From assembly GCA_964628195.1 (NCBI GenBank), contig CAZVPF010000049.1, positions 1 to 18,125 on the forward strand: a stretch of DNA of 18,125 bases, written 5' to 3'. Origin of the DNA: CAZVPF01 sp964628195 (GTDB lineage: Bacteria; Planctomycetota; Phycisphaerae; Sedimentisphaerales; Anaerohalosphaeraceae). Positions within the stretch are counted from its first letter, which is position 1. Every line of letters starts with the position of its first letter. The translations under genes were made by a program, and so were the position numbers. The notes under the pieces are model-generated. The model was not told where the DNA came from, did not search any database, and saw only the letters and a list, made by a program, of their open reading frames with translations. This document shows positions 8,585 through 16,241 of this stretch, in pieces.

Positions 8585-10315
8585 CTAATTGTTCCACGGC
8601 TCGAGACAGCCTGCCTTGCCGGGAATGCTGCAATCAAGCCAGCTTCCGCCGAGCACAGCCAGATCGCCAAGATTAATCTCACAGTTCTGGTCCAGGTCCG
8701 CAGGCAAGTACCTGCCGGGCCCGCATTCATTGTCAACTGCGATTACAACAACTTCACCTACGGGCACACCATCAAAATCAGGGTCATCACTTGCAGCAGA
8801 AAGCTGCACAATGACATCTTCTTCAGGATTGCCGTTTTCGTCCGAAGCTTCGTAACCGGCACCGTCGAACGCGGTAACATCAACATCCTGAGGTATGTCC
8901 CAGTTGCTGTCGTCAAATACCAATGTATTGGGGTCTATCAGCTTGATATCCCCTTCAGGATACGTGATTGTAACCGTAACCTGGGTTCCGGGATCGGGCT
9001 GGCTCTTAAGCGCAACACTGAATGTGTCGGTTGTCTCACCTTCTTCGTAAATTTTTGTTTCTCCGTCGGTTTCGGTGATAACACCCACCGGTGCCTTCGT
9101 CACTGCGAGCATTAACGCATTAACATCCTGTGTCGGGGTGTAATTAGGATCACTGTAAGGAACAACCGCAAGCTCAAAATCATAAAGGAACTGACTTTGA
9201 TTTTCCACAATAACAGGACTTGACATACTTACAACAGGACCTGCCGCCAGTAAAAATGTATCGCCCACATCTGCCGTGAAATCATTTGTAACATCAAGTA
9301 TGATCGTTGTGTCACCATCGGCATAAAAACCAATGTTCGTTGCGCCGCCGTAGCTGACACCGCTCAAAATAGGTATTACACCATTACTGTCAAGAACGAA
9401 CTCTACCGTGCTTGACTGCCCCCTATCGAGTTTGAACTGCCTGTCCACCTTAATGAAATCTCCCGGTGAACCCGAACCCTCAATTCTGAAATAAGCGTTA
9501 CCATTACCGCAACTCCATAACCCTACATATCCGGTGATCACATCGCGGCCAAAATAATTCTGACCTCCTGATATATTTACCGTTCCTGTAGCGCCTTCAC
9601 CGTATCCAAGCACTGCTGTCCATTCGGCGAACATCGTACCCCCACTGATATCCAGCAGACCCTCTGCGCCGGGCTGAACACCAAGAGCGATTGGCACATC
9701 ACCCCCACCGCCTTTATTAAGACTAACGTCGGCTGTGCCGGAGACATAAAATTCACCGATACCGCCATTGCCAATTGAGTATTGCGTATAGCAGTTTCCA
9801 GTCAATGTTCCGGCTGATATATCATAAATACCCGTGGTTCCAGCGTCATCTCCAAGTTCTATTCGCGGACTGCCGATAATAACCGTACCGCCAGTCTGGA
9901 CGATCTCGGCGATTCCCGACTCCTTACCGACTTCAAAATTGCCGCCGCCGCCGGCAGCTTCCAGCAAGCCTCCAGCTTCAATGTAAAATGCCCCATCACC
10001 ACCGTGAGCCCCGATTTTACACTGCTGCATGAGCAAGTCACCGCCGTTCATAATCCTAACAGCTCCGCTGTCAGTTGCCGGCCTGACATCAAAAGCAATG
10101 TTTCCGGAAGTGGTTACCTGGGCTTCTCCGCTCTGGATGAGAGGATTATCCGTCCCGCCGGGAATACTGGTTGCCGGAGCATCCGCGGTGGCATTATACC
10201 AGTTAGCCACGACACTCCAGTCGCCTCCATCTGGCCCGTCCCAAAGCAAAACATCCGCATTTGCACTAAATACGAAGCCAGTTACGACTACAATTGCAAT
10301 TAGTTTCTTAAACAT
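8585..10315 (-). CDS. Secreted Gly-rich beta-helix-like protein with C-terminal dockerin-like motif
   Basis: A signal peptide (residues 1-20, ending SANA|D) leads into about 280 residues of irregular Gly-rich repeats of the type GG-G-x-[FL]-x-[IV]-[SE]-G-G, as found in right-handed beta-helix or autotransporter-associated repeat proteins. A separate beta-sandwich-like domain (about 410-528, with TDTFSVALKSQP and VTVTITYP) follows. A single dockerin-like loop (DLDQNCEINLGDLAVLGGSWLDC, about 540-562) stands near the end. No catalytic motif is recognised, so a structural or adhesive surface protein, or a polysaccharide-binding one, fits best. GGAGGT lies 5 nt before the ATG, the best Shine-Dalgarno in the window. 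Its promoter lies about 170 nt upstream. Confidence 0.93.
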   Translation of the reverse strand: MFKKLIAIVVVTGFVFSANADVLLWDGPDGGDWSVVANWYNATADAPATSIPGGTDNPLIQSGEAQVTTSGNIAFDVRPATDSGAVRIMNGGDLLMQQCKIGAHGGDGAFYIEAGGLLEAAGGGGNFEVGKESGIAEIVQTGGTVIIGSPRIELGDDAGTTGIYDISAGTLTGNCYTQYSIGNGGIGEFYVSGTADVSLNKGGGGDVPIALGVQPGAEGLLDISGGTMFAEWTAVLGYGEGATGTVNISGGQNYFGRDVITGYVGLWSCGNGNAYFRIEGSGSPGDFIKVDRQFKLDRGQSSTVEFVLDSNGVIPILSGVSYGGATNIGFYADGDTTIILDVTNDFTADVGDTFLLAAGPVVSMSSPVIVENQSQFLYDFELAVVPYSDPNYTPTQDVNALMLAVTKAPVGVITETDGETKIYEEGETTDTFSVALKSQPDPGTQVTVTITYPEGDIKLIDPNTLVFDDSNWDIPQDVDVTAFDGAGYEASDENGNPEEDVIVQLSAASDDPDFDGVPVGEVVVIAVDNECGPGRYLPADLDQNCEINLGDLAVLGGSWLDCSIPGKAGCLEPWNN

Positions 10316-10468
10316 CTCTTACCTCCAACAATTAAATGAAAAATTAACGACTAACCGTTTTTACTATTGCTGCATAGGATTGCCCGGGTTCTTCAAATAT
10401 AATTTACCATCGGCAAATCCTTTAAGCACATACCTTTCGAAAATGCCAAAAACCTTGATATCTGCCTA

Positions 10469-10482
10469 TGATATCGGTAACT
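10469..10482 (-). promoter_or_regulatory. Weak candidate LacI-type operator upstream of the beta-helix gene
   Basis: On the minus strand it reads AGTTACCGATATCA, matching 11 of 14 positions of an idealised TGTTACCGGTAACA site. It begins just after the expected transcription start of the minus-strand promoter. It also overlaps one arm of the inverted repeat at 10478-10515. The match is partial, so it is only a candidate. Confidence 0.3.
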
Positions 10483-10515
10483 TGCAAACTTCAGAATACA
10501 TAATCCTGCAAGTTA
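10478..10515. repeat. 9-bp inverted repeat flanking the -10 box of the beta-helix promoter
   Basis: TAACTTGCA (10478-10486) and TGCAAGTTA (10507-10515) are perfect inverted copies separated by 20 bp, about 29 bp centre to centre, close to three helical turns. On the minus strand one arm fills the promoter spacer and the other covers the transcription start. This could be a two-site operator for another regulator. Confidence 0.55.
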
Positions 10516-10538
10516 AGTCAACTTTTTTTTTAAAAAAA
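10493..10538 (-). promoter_or_regulatory. Promoter with UP-element-like AT tract for the beta-helix gene
   Basis: On the minus strand a T7A9 tract (10523-10538) precedes TTGACT (10516-10521), a 17-bp spacer and TATTCT (10493-10498). The predicted start near 10486 gives a leader of about 170 nt. Transcription could continue into the pseudopilin and sulfatase genes, since no clear terminator separates them. Confidence 0.55.
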
Positions 10539-10698
10539 CTGTTCCCACCCAATAAATGGCCATGAAATACTCCAAGATATCTGAAACACAACTAAACTTT
10601 TGCAGTATATTGTTGACCCAGAAAAACTTAATACTGTTATCAGTCCATGTTATTTTTTAAAAATAGATATATATATGGAGGTTTACGCAAAAAACTCC

Positions 10699-10727
10699 TT
10701 TACAAATGCTTACTTAGGCCTTAACAT
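10699..10727 (+). promoter_or_regulatory. Promoter of the tandem hydrolase operon
   Basis: TTTACA (10699-10704), a 17-bp spacer and TAACAT (10722-10727). The -10 hexamer and the spacer length are the same as in the promoter of the LacI-family gene. The operator begins 7 nt downstream of the -10 box, at the expected transcription start. Confidence 0.55.
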
Positions 10728-10733
10728 GTGCAT

Positions 10734-10747
10734 TGTTACGCGTAACA
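10734..10747 (+). promoter_or_regulatory. Perfect 14-bp palindromic LacI-family operator
   Basis: TGTTACGCGTAACA is a perfect palindrome placed over the expected start of transcription for the hydrolase pair. It matches the site in front of the LacI-family gene in 12 of 14 positions and the site at 4439-4452 in both half-site cores. It resembles known GntR/LacI-type operators. Repressor binding is inferred. Confidence 0.7.
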
Positions 10748-10845
10748 CAAGGTTTTAGTATTTGCCGGACGGTTCAATACAATTTTTATTACTGACTTTC
10801 CCGGCCTCAAAATTAGAGAAGAACATCGTGTTTTATGGAGTTATT

Positions 10846-12438
10846 ATGCACTCTAAATATCCAGTTCTGCTTATCTTAATTTTACTTTTAACTCCCTCTA
10901 TTGTTTCAGCAAAGTCAATCAACCGCCGATATCGCGTGCTTTTCAGCAATGACCTGACGAATATTGAAACCTGCACAAGTCCGTATCATGAAAAGGGACA
11001 GCCCTGGACGGCAGAGATGCTTGAAGCCACCGTGGACGAAACAGCAGGCATCGGAATAGATGTGCATATGCTTCAGCCTGTGACAGGATGGGTTCCCTGG
11101 TGGCAGAGCGATGTGTATCCAATGGAAGAACATTACCGGTGGTGGTACAGTAAATACGGCAACTATCCCAAAATGGCTATACACGAATACATACTCAAGG
11201 GCGGCGACCCCCTGGCAGTCTTTACGGAACGCTGCAGGCAGCATGGGCTTGTCCCGTTTATATCCATGAGGATGAATGACGGGCATCATCTCGAAAATGT
11301 TAATACGCCCAATAACACCGCAGGGGCGCATTGTATCTCTAAATTTTATGCCGAACACCCGGAATATCGTATAGGCGAAAACTTAAAAAGCTGGGATAAG
11401 CGGGTACATAACTGGGCGATCAAAGAGGTGCGGGATTACAAGTTCGCATTTGTAGAGGAAATATGCAAAAAATATGACATTGACGGTTTTGAACTGGATT
11501 TTATGCGACATCCCAACCTGTTTCGTACGGACGAGACTACCTTTGAACAAAGAAAAAATATTATGACCGAGTTCATTCGCAATGTTCGCAAGGTGCTGGA
11601 TGAGACGGCAAAGAAGGGGCAGCGCCGAAGTCTTTGCGTAAGAATACCTGCTTATATCTCGATGTATGACAAGCTCGGCATTGACCTGGCAGAATGGGTC
11701 GATGCAGGTGTAGACATGATCAATGCTTCTGCCAGTTATTTTACTGTTCATATGACAGACCTGCCTGAAATTGTCAACAGAGCAAAGGGGGCCTCGGTTT
11801 ATCTTGAAATGTGTCACACGACAATGACAGGTAAATCTGTTGCCAAAGGATACGACGCCATGACTTTTAAGAGAACAACAAAGGAGCAATATTACACCGC
11901 TGCCCATTTGGCGTATTCAAGGGGCGCCGCGGGTGTAAGCGCTTTTAACTTTGTATATTACCGGGAGCACGGCAAAGGGGAACGGGGGCCGTTCAACGAA
12001 CCTCCTTTTGAAATATTCAGACACCTCGACGACCCAAGGTGGCTTGCAAATCAACCTCAGCATTATGTCCTGACTAAAGCGTTTAGAACCCCGAACATGC
12101 CTCAGAAGCTAACCGCCGGCGGGACCGGGGTTCTCAAACTTGATATGGCGCCGCCCGAAGGGGGATGGTCACAAACGGGTAAACTGAGAATACAAAGCCC
12201 TGAAGCAATAAAAGGTGCAGGTTTTGAAGCATATATAAATGCTGTTCAACTGCCCGCTACGAACGATATCAGCGAACCTTATCAAAGTCCGTATGAACCA
12301 TTAAAACCGACACGTGATAATGCAAGAGCCTGGAAGGTACCTTCGGGTATCATAAGAGAGGGAATTAACACTATTAAAATAAACATGACCAGTGGAAACG
12401 AAGTTTTAATCGAATATATTGATCTCGCGATAAAATAG
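10846..12438 (+). CDS. Exported putative glycoside-hydrolase-like protein, tandem copy 1
   Basis: A 530-residue exported protein. A signal peptide (1-22, ending VSA|KS) is followed by a probable TIM-barrel (about 29-400) and a C-terminal beta-rich domain (about 425-530). Motifs shared with both paralogues are WVPWW (about 82), NDGHHLE (144-150), GFELDFMRHP (214-223), YLEMCHTT (319-326), TAAHLAYSRG (351-360) and FNEPPFEIF (383-391). Acidic residues at strand ends such as D218 and E321 are candidates for catalysis. The G-[FI]-E-x-D-F pattern recalls GHL10-like hydrolases, but assignment to a CAZy family is not possible by eye. I chose ATG at 10846, with GGAG 5 nt upstream, over an upstream TTG at 10762 that would place about 28 residues before the signal peptide. 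It lies directly behind a LacI-type operator. Confidence 0.93.
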   Translation: MHSKYPVLLILILLLTPSIVSAKSINRRYRVLFSNDLTNIETCTSPYHEKGQPWTAEMLEATVDETAGIGIDVHMLQPVTGWVPWWQSDVYPMEEHYRWWYSKYGNYPKMAIHEYILKGGDPLAVFTERCRQHGLVPFISMRMNDGHHLENVNTPNNTAGAHCISKFYAEHPEYRIGENLKSWDKRVHNWAIKEVRDYKFAFVEEICKKYDIDGFELDFMRHPNLFRTDETTFEQRKNIMTEFIRNVRKVLDETAKKGQRRSLCVRIPAYISMYDKLGIDLAEWVDAGVDMINASASYFTVHMTDLPEIVNRAKGASVYLEMCHTTMTGKSVAKGYDAMTFKRTTKEQYYTAAHLAYSRGAAGVSAFNFVYYREHGKGERGPFNEPPFEIFRHLDDPRWLANQPQHYVLTKAFRTPNMPQKLTAGGTGVLKLDMAPPEGGWSQTGKLRIQSPEAIKGAGFEAYINAVQLPATNDISEPYQSPYEPLKPTRDNARAWKVPSGIIREGINTIKINMTSGNEVLIEYIDLAIK

Positions 12439-12465
12439 CATTAATTTACAAAAAGGGACAGTTAA

Positions 12466-14058
12466 ATGCTCACAAAGAAAAACTGCTTCATCACTTTATT
12501 GAACTTGTACCTGGTTATTTCATCTTTTGCCAAAGATACCGGCGACGGTTATAAAGTTTTATTCAGTAATGATTTCACAAACATCGAAACTTGTACAAGC
12601 CCATACCATAAAAAGGGACAATCCTGGACCCCTGAAATGCTTAAAGCCACAGTCGATGAAACCGCAGGTACAGGAATAGACGTTCACATGCTTCAACCCG
12701 CTCACGGCTGGGTGCCGTGGTGGCCAAGCGAGGTCTATTCAATGCAAGAGCATTATCAGTGGTGGCACAGTAAATACGGTAATTACCCTGTAACACCAGT
12801 ACACGAATATATACTCAAAGGCGGAGACCCCTTTATAGATTTCATAAGCAGGTGCAGACAGCATGGAATCTCACCTTTTATATCGTTGCGAATGAATGAC
12901 GGCCATCATCTCGAAAATGTCAACAAACCAGACAATAGGAGGGGGCCTCATGCAATTTGTAAATTTTACGCCGAACATCCCGAATATCGAATCGGTCAAG
13001 ATATTAAAAGCTGGGATGAGCATGTTCAAAACTGGGCGATCAAAGAGGTCAGGGATTACAAGTTCGCTTTTATCGAAGAGATATGTAAAAAGTACGACAT
13101 TGACGGGTTTGAAATGGATTTCATGCGTCATCCGAGTTTGTTTCGTGTCGATGAGACTACGTTTGAACAGAGAAGCAGTATTATGACAGGCTTTATTCGA
13201 CGAGTACGCAAATTATTAAATGAGACCGCCCAACCCGGCAGTTATCGAAGTCTGTGCGTCAGAATACCCGTTTTTATTTCCATGTATGACAAACTCGGAA
13301 TAGACCTGAAGGCCTGGACACAGGCCGGGGTGGATATGATAAACGCATCGCCGACTTATTTTACTATACATATGACAGACCTCCCTGAGATAACTAAAAC
13401 AGTTCCGGAAACAAAGGTGTACCTCGAGATGTGTCACACTACAATGATAGGTAAATCTGTAGCTAAGGGATACGACGCCTTCACTTTTAAGAGAACCACA
13501 AAGCAGCAATATTACACCGCTGCTCATTTGGCTTATTCAAGGGGCGCCGCCGGTGTAAGCGCTTTTAATTTTGTTTATTACCGGGAGCACGGCAAAGGGG
13601 AACGGGGGCCGTTCAACGAACCTCCTTTTGAAATATTCAAACACCTCGACGACCCCAGGTGGCTTGCAAATCAACCTCAGCATTATATACTGACAAAGGC
13701 ATTTGAAACACCGAACATGCCCCAGAATCTTACTGCTGGCGGCAAAGCTGTTATGAAACTCGACATGGCCCCACCCGCAGGCGGATGGTCCGGCGAAGGA
13801 AAAATGAGAATACAGACCCCTGAACCGATCGGCAAAGCTCACATAGAAGCCAAAATAAACGGTGTCGGTCTTATTGGGGAAAATGACATAAGCGAGCCAT
13901 ATAAAACACCGTATAAACCGCTAAGCCTCACGTCCGAAAGAGCAAGGGCCTGGAAAGTGCCGGCGGCGGTACTAAAAAATGGAATAAATGTAATTGAACT
14001 TAAAATGACGCAAGGCCGACCAATTAAAATAGATTATCTGGATATGGCAATACAATAA
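12466..14058 (+). CDS. Exported putative glycoside-hydrolase-like protein, tandem copy 2
   Basis: The neighbour's paralogue: exactly the same length (530 residues), colinear without gaps, and about 72% identical by hand count (384 of 530). The signal peptide, linker and C-terminal beta domain have diverged most. All core motifs are kept: NDGHHLE, GFEMDFMRHP, YLEMCHTT and FNEPPFEIF. Residues 351-400 differ from copy 1 at one position. The gene starts 27 bp after copy 1 stops, with AAGGGA 7 nt before the ATG, so the two are surely co-transcribed. Retention of two diverged copies suggests different linkage or chain-length preferences (inference). The signal peptide (1-22) is weaker than that of copy 1. 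Confidence 0.93.
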   Translation: MLTKKNCFITLLNLYLVISSFAKDTGDGYKVLFSNDFTNIETCTSPYHKKGQSWTPEMLKATVDETAGTGIDVHMLQPAHGWVPWWPSEVYSMQEHYQWWHSKYGNYPVTPVHEYILKGGDPFIDFISRCRQHGISPFISLRMNDGHHLENVNKPDNRRGPHAICKFYAEHPEYRIGQDIKSWDEHVQNWAIKEVRDYKFAFIEEICKKYDIDGFEMDFMRHPSLFRVDETTFEQRSSIMTGFIRRVRKLLNETAQPGSYRSLCVRIPVFISMYDKLGIDLKAWTQAGVDMINASPTYFTIHMTDLPEITKTVPETKVYLEMCHTTMIGKSVAKGYDAFTFKRTTKQQYYTAAHLAYSRGAAGVSAFNFVYYREHGKGERGPFNEPPFEIFKHLDDPRWLANQPQHYILTKAFETPNMPQNLTAGGKAVMKLDMAPPAGGWSGEGKMRIQTPEPIGKAHIEAKINGVGLIGENDISEPYKTPYKPLSLTSERARAWKVPAAVLKNGINVIELKMTQGRPIKIDYLDMAIQ

Positions 14059-14176
14059 CCCAAGCCACCAATTTTTGACCTAAATATATGGTTTTGCCTA
14101 CAATTGCACCGTTTTAAACGCAGGTATTATATAAGAACAGCTCATTTACCCCTGAAATAAAAAACTTATTTTTTAC
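14059..14176. other. Intergenic stretch without a clear terminator
   Basis: This AT-rich gap has only a weak AT hairpin (AAATAA at 14155-14160 with TTATTT at 14166-14171). Read-through from the hydrolase pair into the regulator gene is therefore possible, although the regulator has its own promoter. Confidence 0.4.
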
Positions 14177-14205
14177 TTGACATCCTTGAGAGTTCGCGGT
14201 AACAT
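14177..14205 (+). promoter_or_regulatory. Promoter of the LacI-family regulator operon
   Basis: A perfect TTGACA -35 box (14177-14182), a 17-bp spacer and TAACAT (14200-14205). The -10 box is identical to that of the hydrolase operon at 10722-10727. It is embedded in a cluster of TAACA/TGTTA half-sites. Confidence 0.7.
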
Positions 14206-14226
14206 AACATGATGTTACGGCTAACA
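14199..14226 (+). promoter_or_regulatory. Operator cluster for autoregulation of the LacI-family gene
   Basis: The main site TGTTACGGCTAACA (14213-14226) differs from the palindrome at 10734 only in its two central bases. Overlapping it are the inverted pair GTAACAT (14199-14205) / ATGTTAC (14212-14218) and the palindrome TAACATGATGTTA (14205-14217). The cluster covers the -10 box and the transcription start. This is strong placement for negative autoregulation, though which pair is bound cannot be decided from sequence. Confidence 0.65.
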
Positions 14227-14243
14227 TGATTAAGGTCGGTCAA

Positions 14244-15302
14244 ATGATAACACTTGACGGTATTGCTAAAAAATGTGGTGTTTCGAGAATGACCGTTTCA
14301 CGGGCATTGAGTCAAAAAAACAACCACAAAGTATCTCCCGAATTAAAGGAGCAGATACAAAGATTAGCAAAAGAACATGGATACAGGCCCAGCAAACTCG
14401 CCCTTTCACTCAGCAGCGGCAAGACTCACATGATCGGTTTTATATGCATGAATTTCCGACATTTTGCAAGCGAAGTTTTCTCAGGCGCTCTTGAATATTT
14501 CATGCCTCACGGCTATGACCTTCTGGCACTCGAATGGAGCCGTTTGTCAAGCACAGGCAGCTTGATAAAAAGCATTGTTGACCGCAGAGTTGAAGCGGTT
14601 ATGGTTTTTCCCGATCAGAAAGATTACAGCCGGGACCAACTTATAGAGCTTGTAAATTACGGCATACCTGTGCTTCTCGTGGACAGGGTGCTTGGTGGAA
14701 AAAAAGCCGACAGGCATTTTTCATTTATAGGTTCGGATAATTTCGAAGCTTCATCGTTAGCTGTACAGCATCTTGTCGAACTTGGACATAAAAACATATC
14801 CTTTGTAGCAAGAAAGGGCGATACGCAATACAGCACTTTCTTCGAACGTTTGCAGTCTTATGAAAAATCAATGAAGAAAGCAGGCCTGAAACCTTTGCCG
14901 CTGACTTTAATGGATGATGAAAATACTCCGAATTCATATAGTCAAATTCTAAGCACAGTCAAAAAAAATCAGTGTACGGGTTTTGTAGCAGCCAATGATG
15001 TCGTCGCATCAAAAACAATAATGATCTGTCAGTCCGGCGGTTATAAAATCCCACAGGATATTTCAATTGTCGGAATGGGGAACATTGCGTCCTTTGTTAA
15101 TTCTATTTATCCGCCGCTTACAACCGTAGATCTCGGGGCTTCATCCATAGGAAGAAAAGCCGCGGAATGGCTGCTTGGCATAGTGGAGCAACAATCTCCA
15201 GGAAAATTAAAGATGCCGCCAAAAACATTAAAGCTTTCTGTAAATTTAAAAGTTAGACAGTCAACAGACCGCTGCAGGAATGTTAAATATAATAGTATTT
15301 AA
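14244..15302 (+). CDS. LacI-family transcriptional regulator
   Basis: A 352-residue DNA-binding repressor of the LacI/GalR family. The N-terminal helix-turn-helix is MITLDGIAKKCGVSRMTVSR (residues 1-20), followed by the hinge helix near 51-58 (KLALSLSS) and a periplasmic-binding-protein-like sugar sensor: IGFICMN at 64, VEAVMVFP at 116, VDRVLGG at 146, ISIVGMGN at 273, LTTVDL at 292, and the family-typical ending LKVRQST near 335. I chose ATG at 14244: AAGG lies 8 nt upstream and the protein then starts right at the helix-turn-helix as usual. The ATG at 14226 lies inside the operator and has no Shine-Dalgarno. The ligand is probably a mono- or oligosaccharide released by the neighbouring enzymes (inference). 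Confidence 0.95.
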   Translation: MITLDGIAKKCGVSRMTVSRALSQKNNHKVSPELKEQIQRLAKEHGYRPSKLALSLSSGKTHMIGFICMNFRHFASEVFSGALEYFMPHGYDLLALEWSRLSSTGSLIKSIVDRRVEAVMVFPDQKDYSRDQLIELVNYGIPVLLVDRVLGGKKADRHFSFIGSDNFEASSLAVQHLVELGHKNISFVARKGDTQYSTFFERLQSYEKSMKKAGLKPLPLTLMDDENTPNSYSQILSTVKKNQCTGFVAANDVVASKTIMICQSGGYKIPQDISIVGMGNIASFVNSIYPPLTTVDLGASSIGRKAAEWLLGIVEQQSPGKLKMPPKTLKLSVNLKVRQSTDRCRNVKYNSI

Positions 15303-15323
15303 TTAAATACAAGGATTTTACTC

Positions 15324-16175
15324 ATGAAAACGAAAAAAGGATTTACACTAATAGAGTTACTTGTTGTGATATCAATCATAGCATTACTGTTGTCTATTCT
15401 AATGCCTTCACTTCAAAGAGTAAAACAATCCGCAAGAAAGGTGGTCTGCCTGAGCAACTGCCGACAATGGGCCCTTGCAGCAAGCGCTTACGCGTCGGAA
15501 AATGATGATTACTACCCCATGAGGGGCAGCAAAGACTGGGAAACATACAGCCAGTATTCCTGGCCGTGGCAATATTACAAAGTTGCCGGAGACTGGGTTT
15601 ATGCCGATCTTATCAGCAGTTTTTTCAAACCATACATGAATGAAAGCAGCTTCATCTTCTGTCCTTCTGTGCCTGAAGGTGACCCGGCTCACTCCAAAAA
15701 CGGTGTGAGCATTGTCAATAAATCATGGGACAGAATAATTGAAATAGTTTTAGAGGCCGGTGGAAGCCACCCCTACCTTGATGGTGACTACTCTCTTTTT
15801 ACCGGATATGACTTGACCGGCCGGGAACTGTTGAAAGTCACAGGAGGCGGTGTAAGATGGGGAGGAGTTCTCCCCGTTCCGCCTGATTACATAGAGGAGC
15901 CGCGAGACCTCGATGCCAAACCGCCCTCTCCTATCAAAGCAAGCAGGACTCGACCTGAAACAGCTATCTCCTCCGACAGGGCATTTTACGTCCCTTCAGG
16001 GGAAAAATACCTTTCAAATCATCCATATTTAAATTTTCAACCTGAAGAACCGGAGGGGTTCTGCGCTGCATTTGCCGGCGGAAACTCCCATTGGGTTGAG
16101 TTTGAAGATTTTTATCCGTTTATGCAGTATACAGACTCCAGAACTTTTTACTGGCCACGGCCTTTTAACAAATAA
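15324..16175 (+). CDS. Type II secretion/type IV pilin-like pseudopilin, second copy
   Basis: A 283-residue pseudopilin. The prepilin peptidase site is G6 | F7-T-L-I-E11, followed by one hydrophobic helix to about residue 28 and the block VVCLSNCRQWALAASAYASE shared with the pseudopilin at 7694-8461. The soluble part is aromatic-rich and Pro-rich and ends in YFWPRPF. An FAGGNSHW segment occupies the place of the H-X9-DG region. AAGGA lies 8 nt before the ATG. It starts only 21 bp after the LacI-family gene, with no terminator between, so the pseudopilin is probably expressed from the auto-regulated promoter. That links it to glycan sensing. Planctomycetes carry many such proteins of unknown role. 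Confidence 0.93.
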   Translation: MKTKKGFTLIELLVVISIIALLLSILMPSLQRVKQSARKVVCLSNCRQWALAASAYASENDDYYPMRGSKDWETYSQYSWPWQYYKVAGDWVYADLISSFFKPYMNESSFIFCPSVPEGDPAHSKNGVSIVNKSWDRIIEIVLEAGGSHPYLDGDYSLFTGYDLTGRELLKVTGGGVRWGGVLPVPPDYIEEPRDLDAKPPSPIKASRTRPETAISSDRAFYVPSGEKYLSNHPYLNFQPEEPEGFCAAFAGGNSHWVEFEDFYPFMQYTDSRTFYWPRPFNK

Positions 16176-16241
16176 TTAGATGAAAAATATTGTTGTTTTT
16201 CTTCTTTATTTACTAACTTTTTATGGAAGGAGTGTATGACT

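Larger units (their letters stand above)
10316..10845. other. Divergent regulatory region between the two halves of the locus
   Basis: These 530 bp hold no convincing gene. They contain a minus-strand promoter with an AT-tract (10493-10538), a 9-bp inverted repeat around its -10 box, a weak operator copy (10469-10482), a plus-strand promoter (10699-10727) and a perfect operator (10734-10747). Most ORFs crossing the region are shadows of neighbouring genes or lack a start signal. Confidence 0.7.

Noticed and set aside
10029..10565. A 178-codon plus-strand ORF overlapping the start of the beta-helix gene
   Set aside because: It is mostly antisense to a well-supported gene with a signal peptide and the best ribosome-binding site in the window. 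Its own product shows no recognisable domain, and its 3' part runs through promoter sequence.
10613..10640. A possible plus-strand promoter TTGACC with TGTTAT 16 bp downstream
   Set aside because: The -10 match is weak and there is no operator next to it. The promoter at 10699-10727 fits better.
10764..10805. GCCGG / CCGGC pairing in the leader of hydrolase copy 1 as a possible riboswitch or attenuator
   Set aside because: Only a 5-bp stem with a 32-nt loop, and no further structure or known motif.
10762..10845. An extended N-terminus of hydrolase copy 1 from a TTG at 10762
   Set aside because: It would put about 28 residues in front of a good signal peptide, and it has no ribosome-binding site. 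The ATG at 10846 has GGAG 5 nt upstream and gives the same 530-residue length as copy 2.
10846..14058. Tandem hydrolase copies as a recent assembly duplication or mobile element
   Set aside because: Protein identity is only about 72% and there are no terminal repeats or transposase, so it is an old gene duplication.
14155..14171. AT-only hairpin considered as a terminator after the hydrolase pair
   Set aside because: The six-base AT stem is too weak to be called. Such pairs are common in AT-rich gaps.
14226..14243. An upstream ATG for the LacI-family gene
   Set aside because: It overlaps the operator, has no Shine-Dalgarno, and would add six residues before the helix-turn-helix. The ATG at 14244 fits the family and has AAGG 8 nt upstream.
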